A stretch of DNA of 64,000 nucleotides. Source: Conchocele bisecta. Its lineage: Eukaryota > Mollusca > Bivalvia > Lucinida > Thyasiridae. Both the position numbers and the translations under genes were made by a program. The notes beneath the pieces are model-generated. The model was not told the DNA's origin. It searched no databases and was given only the letters and a program-made list of their open reading frames with translations. The stretch is taken from NCBI GenBank assembly GCA_029237695.1, contig JAQRGA010000168.1, forward strand, positions 1 through 64,000, given 5' to 3'. Within the stretch, counting starts at the first letter, position 1. Every line of letters begins with the position of its first letter. Of this stretch, positions 10,401 through 21,687 are shown piece by piece.

Positions 10401-13400
10401 TTCTCACAATTTGCCATAAGTACTAGACTGTTCCATCACGTCCAGGATTATCTGCAATGTAACGGATTTATAAATGTTCATGTATAGGTCAATGAGATAA
10501 TCCATGATATAATGCATTGCTTGTCAATTTGTGACCAGTCAGGACAATCACACGTTTTACGTGCCTCTATGCTGGTACTTTGATCGCCGGTCATTCCCTC
10601 CACGATGCCGGAATGAGATGGGATTTGTCATGCGCCGCCGATTGTGTGGCTTATCCGAAAAAAATGGATTAAACATTTCGGGTGGTATTTTTAACGGTGT
10701 TATATTGTCTTGTTCTGTGGGACGCATGTGAACCCATAGTCTCTGTATGCTGAAGGCATATGTACGGTAATTAGCAGTACATTTAAGTTGCGTTTGTAAA
10801 GCTTCAGATAGGTATATTAAGTTAATTCTTCCAAATTGTTTAGCTGAATGGGTTAAAACATGTTTGTCTTTTGAAAATGTTTTTTGTTGTTTTTTTTACA
10901 ACATAATCAACACAATTTGAAATTAGGACGTAATAGTTATAATTTCAAATATAATGCGTATATGACCGGCCTATATCCATTTAATCAATGGGTTTAATGC
11001 GTACTTTGACGTGCAATTACTTTATAGTAATTAAAGTATTGCTGCTTATTGGCAATTCATCGAGAAATACGAATCTGATAAAATAATAATATAATTGAAT
11101 TTATTTCCTGTGTCGGAGTCGCTAAATAAATAGTGTAGATGTCGAAGGCATACACTGGTATTCAGCAAGGACTTAGGGTACATGGGGATCAGAATAAATG
11201 TGTTTTTATTACAAATGCCCTCATTTGTTAGGGCGAGGCCGATATGCAAATCTACTACCTGAAATTTAAATTATGTCATTTAACGCAATCAGCTGACTAA
11301 AAAAAATGATACTATACACATAAATAGTAAGGCATACACAACAAGTCAATGTTCACACTCAGATTTAATATGCAGTTTTTGTTCAGTGACTAAATTACTT
11401 GAAATCATAGCCCCACCTGGTCCGATTGAGGGCATGTGCAATCTGATAAGCTATCTTCTTGTCAGCTGCGGCATTAGACTGATGCTGTAATTAAAAATAT
11501 GGCATATGTTATAATAATGTGGCCAGTTTATGTGCCTGTCGGCTAGCAGCCTTATAACAGGTCGCAAATGCAATGAGCCACTTTCTGACATATACAGCTG
11601 GAAGCATATGTCAGCCCCTACCCCCTCATGCGGTTAAAGTGTTTTAATTTGCCACATAAGTCGCTAAATTTACCACATTAACAACTGAATAATTATACGC
11701 GTGCCAGTCGTATGCAGTCATGCAAGTCCATTTAACGTCCGCGAGCTTTTGACAATGTCCCGGTTTATAATCCTTAAAACAACAAATTCCACACATGCCG
11801 GGTTCTCGTTTAATTCTGCTGCAAATAATGAAATTAGGGATGCATTGGTAACACCTCATGTCGGAGACAGCCTCTGGGATGTTGGATATTGATAAATTTC
11901 ATAAAATGTATATTTGTATATTGGATAAATTGGCTAAATTATTTTGCGACCAGCATAGACTCAGAGTAGCATGCGCATTCGCGTGGTATTATCAGGATAT
12001 ACACTGATTTACATTCAGCCATATAATCACATTGCACGCTTCTAACACACACTAGATCTTTATCACTCGTAGGGATGTCACTTGATCAGTCACTACACTG
12101 GTCGTAAATTTACTTACTAATTACGTATACATCATATAATAATATATCATTTGGATCAGGCTCATGGACAATAGAATGAATGTTTGAATACATTGCAATT
12201 GGCTGCTGAAATATGTGACACATTTATACCTTCATGGACAAATGAACAAAGTATGTTATGACATGGCATTGTTTACAACATATCACAGAATTTGAGTAGA
12301 AACGAAATAATGAAATAATCAACATATTCTGCTAAAAAAAATAAGACCTTGCCAAACTTTATCTGAGAATTATTGTTTTTCCTGATCATGAACTTGGAAG
12401 TATTTGGCAGATTTACTTTCCGGAAGTGTGCTCATACAGCCATAGATGTTCGATTACCGAAAAACGACCAGCTGATCCGGCTGAGCCTATGCTGGTCATA
12501 TAATTGTTCTTTTAGCTTGTGTCAATCTTGCCAGTGTTACTGGATCACCTATCCATTAAGTGTGGCCTAATATGATTGGCTGCCCAGCAAAAAACATATT
12601 TCACCGCACTGGACAGCAATTGGTCAATTATGTCACATGATATAACGTACCCAACTAATATCACCGCTCTCCCGCGAAGGGGTCCAATTTGAGCCTGAGG
12701 CTGATTTAGAAATTATAGAATGAAATGTACTTATGACCCAGGCTTATGGTGTATAGGCTTTATCGTGTATGTGACAAGCATAGTTGCTTGCATACTCCCA
12801 GCAGCGATATAGCAGTCGAAACTCTTTGTGAAAAACAAGACGGGTGTTTCAATAAATGAATACTGAACAGTGTAGACCATGATACGGGTCTAATCCGGTC
12901 GCAAATGCAATTAACCACACTTCTCAGAACACCACCCTACGGTTAATTAACGTGTTTGAAGTTGTTTAATTGTATATGTGTCACGCGCCATATAAAGTAG
13001 TTATCATATCCAATTAACAACTTTGTATAGATACGCGTGCCAGTGGTGTGGAATCATGCGAATTCAATTAATGTCTGCGAGCTCACATTGCCCGAAACTT
13101 ATGAAATTCCACAAATGTCGGTTTTTGTGTTCTAGAATATTTGGAGGTAATCAAATACGAGTTGTATATGTCAACATCTCATGTCACAGTCTGCCGCTCG
13201 ATGAATATGCGGATGTTTCGCTGATTCATGTATTGCCTTAGCAGCCGGTGAAGTGAAACGTTCGGTCCTCAACGTTATTTCGGGAAAGATTCAGGTACGT
13301 ATATAATTATTTTGTGTTCACAGATTGTTTTCACGTATATAAAATGAAAAGCGTTATTCAATACAAATGGGTTTATGCGATTGAAAGCCATCTTATCGCA

Positions 13401-14877
13401 TATGAGAATTTTCCTAAATAATTTCATATCTTATGTAAATTACATCAACAGTTGGTCATTAATTTTTCCCCCAATTTCGATGATCTGTCTCAGAGTATTT
13501 TGCTTATATACTATATTTTATTAATAAAAAATCAATTTATCCTATACTGCCGTCCCACAAAAAAGTAATAAAAAGTCACATATATAGGTAAAATAGTTTT
13601 TTCCATTGTCAGATCAAATAATCTTGAATATTTGCTGTTATATTATACAATGAAATTACTATGCAGTAACAAAATGTTGTAAAATTGTTTGCTTGGATTT
13701 AATACCGGGACAAATGTAGATATCGGGACGTGCAGCACTGGTGCCGTTTTGATATGAATATTATTGTACTGGGTCCGTTTAGGACTGGTGCTGTTTTGAG
13801 ATGTTTGCAAGAGTTATCTTTCTTGTCCATGGAAGCACCAGCGGGAAATGTGTCTGTCTGGTATTTGTTTCTGTTTCCCACCGACGCATCTTGACACGTT
13901 GCGGATTTAACCATATCCAGCTGATCTGTGTTGGTAATTTTATTTATAATTTGCGTTCAGTACCTGCCCACGAAGCGCCAATTTGTCCATTTATAAGAAA
14001 AAGGTAAGCACGCTTACGAATGATGAATATAAGCCCAGAAGTCGTCGGAGACCAGTTATCGGATAATTTTATGTGATGTCTTTTGAGGGACATCTTTAGG
14101 CTCTTAATGGCCTAAGCATTGTTGCGACAATAATGATTATTGGTGGCACAATCGTCACCAATAATTGCATTTTGCAGGGCGTGATAGTAAATCCTTAATC
14201 TTGTTAGCACCCAGGTCGTTTTGCCCTAGCTGCGGGAAATAACTGCAGAATAGTCCAGTATCGTCCGTACCCAGAGATATGGTGCCCTCCGTAGGTTTCT
14301 CCTGCAGAGTAGCAACTCTGATCTGATTTGCACTCTAACTGTTGATTATGGTACACTTTCTATTGTTCTCATGGATCATTGCCCCTAAGCAAATACATTC
14401 ACATTGTGTGTTATGTAATTTCTGATTAATTCCTGAAAATGTATACATCAACATAAAGTTCAAACACTTGACTAACTATGAGTGCACAAAAGGAATTAGC
14501 CAAAATTGTTGTTTATGCAAGTATTGGGAGTACGTTCCTAGCAATAACCCACCCAAGTCACCTAATTGATCTTGAAACTTCTCATCAGGTTCATACCCTA
14601 CAACTTTTTGCACATTTGAGTGACATTCCTTGAGCACTCATACAATAAAGAAGTGTTGCTGCCTAGATGCATCAAATTTAAATATGGTGAAGTCCAGATT
14701 CACTATCACATTGTATGCATAATTTGCGAACAGACCCTCTTCAGATTAAGGAAATACGTAGAAAAATCACAAAATAGGCGATATATCACAATTGTATGTA
14801 ACTGTAACTTAAAAATCCTTGGTAAAGAACTTAAAATACCGTTTTAAAATAATTTTCAAGTAACACTGTATGCATGT
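10401..14877. other. Non-coding; contains a diverged direct duplication
   Basis: No gene is recognised. About 11560-11830 and 12890-13130 are diverged direct copies. Shared words are GGTCGCAAATGCAAT, ACGCGTGCCAGT and the GTCTGCGAGC / GTCCGCGAGC pair. Near 14230-14350 is a copy of the repeat also seen at 15265-15360. Confidence 0.5.
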
Positions 14878-15140
14878 TGTGGAGCGCGTGGTCGAGGGGT
14901 CTGAGGCGTCGGACTGCTGATCTTACGGTCGTGGGTTCAAGCCTCACCGGAGGCGTGCGTTGTGTCCTTGATCAAGACACTTTATCCACAATGATTCAGT
15001 CCACCCAGCTGTAAATGGGTACCGGCTAATTACCGGGAACTTCGATTGTATTTGAATTGTACGTACATGTTTATATGGAATAAATACCTGCTCGAAATTA
15101 CCCGTGAGGGTGTGCAGCAGTATAAAGAGATAAACACTAT
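14878..15140 (+). mobile_element. tRNA-derived SINE
   Basis: The head resembles a tRNA. An A-box-like GCGTGGTCGAGGGGT and a B-box GTGGGTTCAAGCC are about 45 bases apart. It is followed by a conserved body with CAAGACACTTTATCC and TCAGTCCACCCAGCTGTAAA, and a short A/T-rich tail. This tRNA-head-plus-body layout is typical of SINEs, which are transcribed by RNA polymerase III and moved by a partner LINE. It is not a functional tRNA gene because no acceptor stem closes. Confidence 0.75.
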
Positions 15141-15264
15141 TCTTAGAATATGCTTATTCACTTGTTTTTTAGGGGCATGAATCAATGAGAAAGCATGAAT
15201 CCATGAGAATTGGCTCTACTTATTCCACAGAAATGAAGGTTAGTATTATGAACAGTTGCGAAAT

Positions 15265-15360
15265 CAAGGTAACTTGCAATCTACTCCCGTACCGTTCGTA
15301 GGTAGAGTTAGGATTCCACTCATAGGATTCCTCTGCAGAATAGCGAATCAGATCTGATTC
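15265..15360 (+). repeat. Dispersed repeat copy flanking the Polinton on the left
   Basis: TTGCAATCTACTCCCGTACC through CTGCAGAATAGCGAATCAGA matches in inverted orientation 34552-34630, just beyond the right end of the Polinton. Other copies are near 8380 and 14230. Confidence 0.65.
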
Positions 15361-15423
15361 ACACTTTGGCAGTTAATTGTGACATATTTGAGATATTTTC
15401 CATCTGGAAAAAATATTAGTGTT

Positions 15424-15608
15424 AGTAGTATATAGGGAGTCAAAATGATACCACCTAACGGTGGTATCATTTCTCCTCCCTATATACTACTCCACCACCC
15501 CCCGAAAAATCAAAAATTGGTTAACGAGGAAATTGTCTCCCACCAACCACGAAATATTCAAAATTGGTGTCATAAATACATCATGTTGTTTTCACGTCCA
15601 ATTGAACA
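15424..15608 (+). repeat. Polinton left terminal inverted repeat
   Basis: The 185 bases match the reverse complement of 33725-33909 with no difference seen. The outer 68 bases (15424-15491) are themselves a near-palindrome, with arms AGTAGTATATAGGGAG / CTCCCTATATACTACT, centre ACCACCTAACGGTGGT and three mismatched positions. Confidence 0.95.
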
Positions 15609-15667
15609 TATAAATTTAATAGGTTATATAAAATATATAACAAAATGGATAATAAAATCACAACGAA

Positions 15668-15922
15668 TTGGACGTTTATAATGATTTGGATGAAGGATTT
15701 TACGCTGTTGTTTCTACAGTATTAAAACACGGTAAAATGACAATACTATGTGATATCGAATACATGAAATATCAGCGTAATTTATTACGCTGCGATAAAA
15801 ACGTTGCATTTACAATATTAAACCGGCAATTATGTCGCCGGTATAAGTATCAAATTTATATAATGAAGCGACTAAATAGGATCGAGAAACACTACCGAAA
15901 CATTATCAAACTAATTTTATAA
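15668..15922 (+). CDS. Small left-end Polinton ORF, copy 1 (unknown function)
   Basis: The open frame has an ATG at 15737 (61 residues). Upstream codons from 15668 are also open, so the true start is unclear. The protein is basic and Tyr/Arg-rich, with the core CDIEYMKYQRNLLR, DKNVAFTIL and RQLC. A second copy of the gene is at 16275. I do not recognise the family. The position next to the TIR and the duplication suggest an accessory gene. After the stop, 15930-16020 still resembles the tail of copy 2, so the frame may have been longer. Confidence 0.5.
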   Translation: MDVYNDLDEGFYAVVSTVLKHGKMTILCDIEYMKYQRNLLRCDKNVAFTILNRQLCRRYKYQIYIMKRLNRIEKHYRNIIKLIL

Positions 15923-16157
15923 AACAGTTTTTAAAATCAAAGATTCGTTTACGGATATGCGTTTCTACAATATCGCTTTTAACGAAGAAATTGGAAAATT
16001 ATTAGAAGAAATTGAAAATTATTGAACAGAACTAATTTATGTTATAAGCAGACGACAATGTTCCAATTACCGTGTTATGAACATGTAAATTAGGTGTCCA
16101 TTTTATAGAGAGATTACACGATTACGTCTTCCAGGATGAAACATAAACACACTGTAA

Positions 16158-16188
16158 TAGTGGTATCATTTTGAATCCCTATACTACT
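16158..16188 (-). repeat. Internal remnant of the Polinton terminus
   Basis: GGTATCATTTTGAATCCCTA followed by TACTACT resembles the outermost bases of the right TIR (GGTATCATTTTGACTCCCTA and following), with small differences. It lies between the two duplicated left-end ORFs. Confidence 0.65.
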
Positions 16189-16274
16189 GTATATACTATA
16201 AATTTTTTAATAACTGTGTTGAAGAACTTTACGAAGAATACGGGGGTTATAGTCCTATATATAAATTCTATAAA

Positions 16275-16529
16275 ATGAGAACACTAGGCGATATCGAATA
16301 CATGAAATATCAGCGTAATTTATTACGCTCCGATAAAAACGTTGCATTTACAATATTATACCGGCAATTATGTCAACCATACAAGAGGCAAATACAAACA
16401 TTAAGACGGATAATGCGTATCGGATATGAAACTAAGGTGTATTATATAAAATTGTTAAAACCCAACGATTCTTGTTTACGAATATACATTTCTACGATAT
16501 CGCTTATAAAGATATTAATAATTTGTTAA
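16275..16529 (+). CDS. Small left-end Polinton ORF, copy 2 (unknown function)
   Basis: The 84-residue frame starts at an ATG. It shares GDIEYMKYQRNLLRSDKN and VAFTILYRQLC with copy 1 but has a different C-terminal half rich in Ile and Tyr. The DNA similarity between the copies extends from about 15740 to 16020 versus 16275 to 16530. Function is unknown, and no signal or membrane segment is convincing. Confidence 0.5.
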   Translation: MRTLGDIEYMKYQRNLLRSDKNVAFTILYRQLCQPYKRQIQTLRRIMRIGYETKVYYIKLLKPNDSCLRIYISTISLIKILIIC

Positions 16530-17376
16530 AAATTAAAAAAAAAAATAGCAAAAGCCTCCACTCGTGCACAACACCCCCAGCGACTGGGCAGATTTCTAGC
16601 CGGCACCCAGCCACTGGGGTGTTGGGACCTTTCTTAAGCCCACGCATCTGTTGGCTCACATTCTGGGTCGCCTTGAACCCCATTGCCAATTACTCTATTA
16701 AGAGAAAACCAGCGAAGTAAGACGAGCCTATGTGTGAATTTGGTTTCCGAAATTGCAAAGCTCTTAGGCAGAAATCTTTTAGGCCGGCACCTTTGAGCTA
16801 CACAATTACATCGCCAATACACACATATGCATAGACTGCTACCATTAAACAGACGAGACGGACGTCATACCGGATCAACAACATGGCATGCACGAGATGA
16901 GACCAATTGTTGTAAGGTCAACAAACATATATATACTCATCAGTTTCCTATACAACATACAAATGGTGTGCATATTATAATTATTTATTAATACATATTG
17001 GCGAAAGAAAACATGTGATGGTTCGTTATTTTATAATTAATTTTATATTTTTTTTTTAATAATTTAAAGATGAACACTCCCTATTATTACATAGTAATTA
17101 ATTTATGTTGTAACGACAATGTTTCAATTACACGGGTTATGGCCCATGCGTAAATTGATAGCCGAGGTAAACAGAGCCGATAATTCTCAGTGAAAAACAC
17201 ATGTTGTATAGGTATGTAAATTTGTTTACTGCACCAATATAATTTTGAAAAAATTAGGAAAATTATAAAATTAAGAATTTTTTTTTTTTTTTTTTAAATT
17301 TTTATTATTATTATTTTTATTTTTATTATTATTTTTATTTTATTTTATTTATATTTTTTTATTTTTTTTAATTATT
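16530..17376. other. Polinton non-coding stretch with poly-T/A tracts
   Basis: No gene is seen. A segment at 17095-17165 resembles 16035-16100 (TAATTTATGTT and ACAATGTTYCAATTAC), another piece of the left-end duplication. Long T-rich tracts at 17280-17370 precede the stop of the minus-strand gene at 17377. Confidence 0.5.
17239..17256. promoter_or_regulatory. AT-rich motif ATAATTTTGAAAAAATTA, copy 1
   Basis: Exact match to the 18-base word that precedes the capsid gene. Here it lies downstream of the minus-strand gene at 17377 and no plus-strand gene follows closely, so a promoter role is not supported at this copy. Confidence 0.45.
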
Positions 17377-18063
17377 TTATAATGGTGCTGTAACATTTCC
17401 TCCGACTTTATTTCCAAGTTTTACCCTAAATTTATCCCAATCAGTACACTCAATTTTTGGCATGGTGGCGCGCGCCTTGATCCTTATATCATTTTTTAAT
17501 TCTTCATATCTCCCCATTTCTTCCACCACGGATTCAAACTCTAAATTTGATATTTTCTTATCGGCCAACGCTTTTGGACACCATAAACGTACGATGCTAT
17601 TTTTCTTAGACCTAGCGAGAACGGATATTCTATCATGTTTTCTACTTTTTTTCTCGAGTTTTCCACCCGCCGCCCTAATTACCATACAAAGTGTTCCAGA
17701 TAAAACGGTAATTCCACTCAAAACCCCTGCAAGTGGAATCATTACAATTGTAGATAGCGTTGCAGCAGTCCCGCCCCACACAACACAGAAACACTTGCCA
17801 GAACCGTACTAGATGCTTCAGCTATGTTTGCCGCGCGCCTATATTTTAGAGTGTCTTTTTCTATTTGCACATTCTCTAACTAAAATATCCTGCATAGCGA
17901 CGATATTATTCAACCTAAAATCTGAACTTTTTTTCGTTAATTGAATACAGTGTTGGTGGAGTGGTATTGAGAGTTGAATACAGTGTTGGTGGAGTGGTAT
18001 TGAGAGTTGGATACAGTGTTGGTGGATCGGTATTGACAATTGGAAGCGGTGATTCGTTCATAG
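17377..18063 (-). pseudogene. Polinton protein with 11-residue repeats and glycine/Ala-rich hydrophobic segment
   Basis: Minus-strand reading starts with an ATG near 18063 (MNESPLPIVNTDPP). It runs through three 11-residue repeats of the type NTTPPTLYSTL, encoded by 33-bp DNA repeats at 17941-18037. A frame change near 17870 and another near 17785 lead to a hydrophobic stretch (TIVMIPLAGVLSGITVLSG) and a basic/coiled C-terminus with KNSIVRLWCPKALADKKIS. That hydrophobic-segment plus SxALxDxxIS arrangement is one I associate with hypothetical proteins of invertebrate Polintons. Its function is not established. It lies directly downstream of the fibre-like gene on the same strand, so it may be co-expressed. 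Confidence 0.55.
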
Positions 18064-18092
18064 TTAAATTTATTTCAATAATATTAGTTATA

Positions 18093-19742
18093 TTACACAA
18101 TAAGTTCAATTAACAATGAGACAATAGTGGAAGAACTCTCTGAGTCACCGATTTTCGTAACAAAGTTAATAACACTACCTTGGGAAAGTCTAATTCGATC
18201 ATCACCGGAGAACGAAACCACCGTCGAAACTATCTCCAGAGATTTTAGTGACTCAACCCCCCGTTCTTCCCCATCTACTACAATATTTATCGCGACCGCG
18301 CCCACAGGTTTACCATTAGCATTAACCGAGCAGACCGCCATTTGGATAACTTCACCTGCAGCTGTCATAGTGTATCCCCCATATTTATTACTCGCTTTGG
18401 CACCGAACGAATATTCATAGTGCCCCACAACCAATGGGCCCCGCTTCTCAGCCCAAACTGTTATGACACGTTTTGGTGTTTTCATTGTTTTCACTATTCC
18501 GGCAAGCGCATTGTTTGCGTTATATGCCTCAGTACGAATCTCATAAGAGGCCTCCTCAAGAGCTTTGGTCGCGGCTATACGATCATGTTTCAGTTTATCG
18601 GTTATTTTTTTTCATCTAGTTCAGTAAGTGTCGCTTCTCTGTTGATAGAGTCCTCTGAGCGCAACGCATCATAAGCCTCCGTAATGGTTGCCTGGTGGTC
18701 TTCTAAGGCTTTATCAATACCCGACGGGTCTCTTTTTGAAATTCGGTTATTTTTTCATCTAGTTTAGTAAGTGTCGCTTCTCTGTTGATAGAGTCCTCTA
18801 AGAGCAACACCCTATAAGCCTCCGTAATATCCGCCTGGTGGTCTTCTAGGGCTTTATCAATACCCGTTCGGACTCCATCAAGATCAAACCGGGTCTCTTT
18901 TTTAAATTCGGTTATTTTTTCATATAGGTCAGTAAGTGCCGCTTCTCTGTTGAGAGATTCTCTGAGCGTAACGCCCCATAAAGCCTCCGCAATGGCCTCT
19001 TTGTGTCTTCTCGGACCCCCTCAACCCCAGACCTGGTCTCTTTTATAAATTCGGCTATTTTTTCATCTAGTTCGGTAATGTCGATTCTTTACTGTGAGAG
19101 TTCTCTAAGCGCAACGCATCATAAGCCTCCGCAATGGCCTCTGCAAGGTTAGACTGGTGGTCTTCTCGGACTTTATCAATACCCGACCGGGTCTCTTTTC
19201 GAAATTTAAATTTGGTTATTTTTTTATCTAGTTCAGTAAGTGCCGCTTCTCTGATGAGAGAGTCCTCTGAGCGCAACACCTCATAAGCCTTCGTAAGGTC
19301 CGCCTGGTGGTCTTCTCGTGCTTTCTCAATACCCGACGTGGCCTCATTTCGAAAATCGATTATTTTCCCGTCTAATTCAGCAAGTGTAGCTTCTTTGCTG
19401 AGAGAGTCTTCTAAGCGCAACACATCATAAACCTCCGTAATGTCAGTCTGGCGGTCTTCTCGGGCTTTATCAATCCCCAACCGGGCTCTTTCTAAATTTG
19501 GTTATTTTTTTACCTAGTTCGTTTAGTTCCGTATGCGTTTCTTCACGACTTTGTGTATTCACAGCCAGGGCATATTCTCTAAGTTGTGATAGTAGACTCT
19601 TGTGAATCTCGTCCGTGGCCCTCGATATAGTTCTATTAATCAAGGCCTTTGTTTTTTGGGTAGTTAAAAAGTCACCCTCTGTCGGGATGAATCCCCCTTC
19701 TGCAGGTTCCAAATTATTTGAATTTGTCACCCAATCGGAAGA
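18093..19742 (-). pseudogene. Fibre-like protein: coiled-coil shaft and beta-rich C-terminal head
   Basis: The N-terminal part (from about 19742; no ATG in frame, GTG at 19730) has FIPTEGDFLTTQ and a helical stretch. Then come six or seven repeats of about 47-55 residues, encoded by 141-166-bp DNA repeats beginning near 19500, 19360, 19214, 19053, 18912, 18746 and 18603. The repeats carry heptad-like sequence such as GIDKAREDHQADLTKAYEVL. The C-terminal ~130 residues (18494-18093) are Gly/Val/Ser-rich and beta-like, with VITVWAEKRGPLVVGHYEYS. Rod plus head is the layout of virus and phage attachment fibres, and the gene sits next to the candidate penton gene. At least four frame breaks fall in the repeats. 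The role as a fibre is inference from architecture and position. Confidence 0.6.
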
Positions 19743-19822
19743 ACTACCTGGTTCCGTATATACTCATAATGTTGATATATATATTACGAACATGCGTTTA
19801 ATTCTAATTTTCTTAAAATTAA

Positions 19823-20605
19823 TTAATTTGAAATTTCTAGGACGACCGAAATCGGGTAATCGTTCTTCAACTCTCGCCCTTTATCATCAAGAATATAAAT
19901 CTTCAACTCGTGGATGTGTCCCGATTCCAAAACTTTCATCTCTGGGTGTGGGAAGTCTAACGTTACAGTCTCGCCATAGAAACAATCGCTGGCGGGCACA
20001 GTTTTCAGTAATGTGCTGGGGGATCCGTCTATCGTGTTGTACGATGTGTTCACCCGATCCAGGTGCACCCTGAGAGTTTTCGTGAAGGCGAAGTTTACTG
20101 GGGTATCGCCGTGCCAATGACCCACGGGGAAGACAAACATCAACGGGTACGCTCGCCCTTCATCCTCGTTGTAAGGGGTTTAAATTTAAATCCTAACATT
20201 GAGGCCAACCCCGGAGTGATCATTATTTTTTTTATCAACGTCCAATGTCGCAATCCCCGTGGCTTTTGAGACTGTGAGAGTGACATTATCAGGCATACCT
20301 TCCTTGCGATTAAAGCTTGGACATCTCTGACACCCCAAAGGCCGGGAAGTAATCCGACAGATATTTCCCGCAAGCGTCTCCATACTTTCTGCAGGACTAT
20401 CGGCGGTCTCTAGATCTACACCACCTCCGGAAAAGATAACCTCTGGCCGTCCTTCTATTACATATCCCGTCTGGGTTGATATCCTTATACAGTTCAATGT
20501 TTTTCCACCCAACCGTGAAGGTGATTGATCTAAGGCCTACCCGGCGCGTTTTCCACAGCAGTTGTCTATTAATTTTTGAAGTTCACAACTCCCTTTTTGA
20601 ACATT
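19823..20605 (-). pseudogene. mCP: Candidate Polinton minor capsid (penton) protein
   Basis: Minus-strand reading starts near the ATG at 20605 and ends at TAA 19823-19825. The best-preserved part is the last ~106 residues (20143-19823), with MMFVFPVGHWHGDTPVNFAF, SYNTIDGSPSTLL and a C-terminus rich in beta-strand pattern ending YPISVVLEI. Upstream (20512-20186), Gly/Thr-rich sequence is in another frame. The YPISVVLEI-type ending recurs in invertebrate Polinton proteins that I take to be the single-jelly-roll penton; this identity is from memory and not proven here. It diverges from the plus-strand gene at 20639 across a 33-bp gap. The fibre-like gene follows on the same strand. Frame breaks fall near 20590 and 20150. 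Confidence 0.55.
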
Positions 20606-20638
20606 AGTTTATAGTAGCAAACATAATAATATCTTTCA

Positions 20639-21679
20639 ATGGATACCAAAGCATTTAGCTTTAACTCTAATGTAAAGTACGCGGTCGGAGGTAAATACAC
20701 ACAAAAAGACGTTGTTAACCGCCTTGTACACCCAACCGTAACGGTTAGACCGGACAGTGGCTTTGCCACCAACTTCCCTAAACATCTTTGAACAATATAG
20801 GTTGCCCAAGATTACTACGATGGAGGGGGTAAACGGCTGGAAAGCAACACCGATGCAGTTTTGGCAGAACCAAATAAATTTTCGCTGTATGGTGCGCAAC
20901 AGCCGGGTGTGGAGTTTCATATAAAGACCATCTGACATCCAAGAATGTCATGCTCCGAAGTGTCTACAACTTTCACGTGTATTATACTATTAGGAGGATT
21001 CTCAAAGAACTAGGTATTTCACTACCTCAAGACGACTGACCTGGGATTCCCATTTCAACACATATAACCGTATGGCCTTTGAAAGACTGTGTAACGAATT
21101 TTACGTTTTCAAAAGACGCGGACTGGAGACAGAAAGCATTTCCTACCAGCACCGGCCTCGGGGACGTCTCATTCACGGCCAGTCCGGGAATTGGACACAG
21201 ACTGATTTTAGACACGATCACTCCGGTGACCACCATCGTCAGTCGGAACGCCGGGAATTTTGAGCCACCCCGCGACTATGACTTTCGGGACGGAAGTGTC
21301 TGGAGGTCGACACTGTGGCGTGATCTTGTAAAATGTTTACCTCCGAAACTGGCTCACGTCGATTACATACAGCAGGCTGCTGAGGTTCAGAACGCGTGGG
21401 GTACATTTATGTTAGATACGGGTCTAGGGTTCACGCAGGCCGGGGTTACTCGCGTCAACGACTCCATTCGCACGTACGTCTGGGCCACTCCTTCTCGGCG
21501 CACAGAAGCAAACTCGCAGTTCTATACTGGGCATGGGAACAGCGTTTGATGCACAAAAACAATTTTTGGCACTTGTAGAGGACGCCATCTCAGCTAGGGT
21601 GGACCTGGAGAAGGCGATCCAGAATTATCAAGACGTTTTGCAGAATGCCAGCACCCCAGTAGACTATGTATTGGAATAG
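20639..21679 (+). pseudogene. Unrecognised Polinton structural-region protein
   Basis: ATG at 20639 opens a frame with SFNSNVKYAVGG and KDVVNRLVHPTVTV, broken near 20790 and again before 21060. The longest intact part (21079-21549) contains GLGDVSFTASPGIGHRLIL, PPRDYDFRDGSVW and an AEVQNAWGTFMLDTGLGF segment. After another frame change near 21535 a helical C-terminus ends in VDYVLE and TAG at 21677-21679. Total length is about 345 residues. It is divergently transcribed from the candidate penton gene. I do not recognise the family. Given its place, a minor structural protein is plausible but unsupported. Confidence 0.45.
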
Positions 21680-21687
21680 GTCTTTAT

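Noticed and set aside
14878..14952. Functional tRNA gene
   Set aside because: A and B boxes are present but no acceptor stem closes, and a SINE body follows.
16504..16822. Small minus-strand genes near the Polinton left end
   Set aside because: No motif and no start context; they overlap the tail of the duplicated left-end ORF and non-coding spacer.
19615..20073. Plus-strand 152-codon frame in the Polinton
   Set aside because: It lies opposite the fibre-like and candidate penton genes, whose residues are clearly more protein-like.
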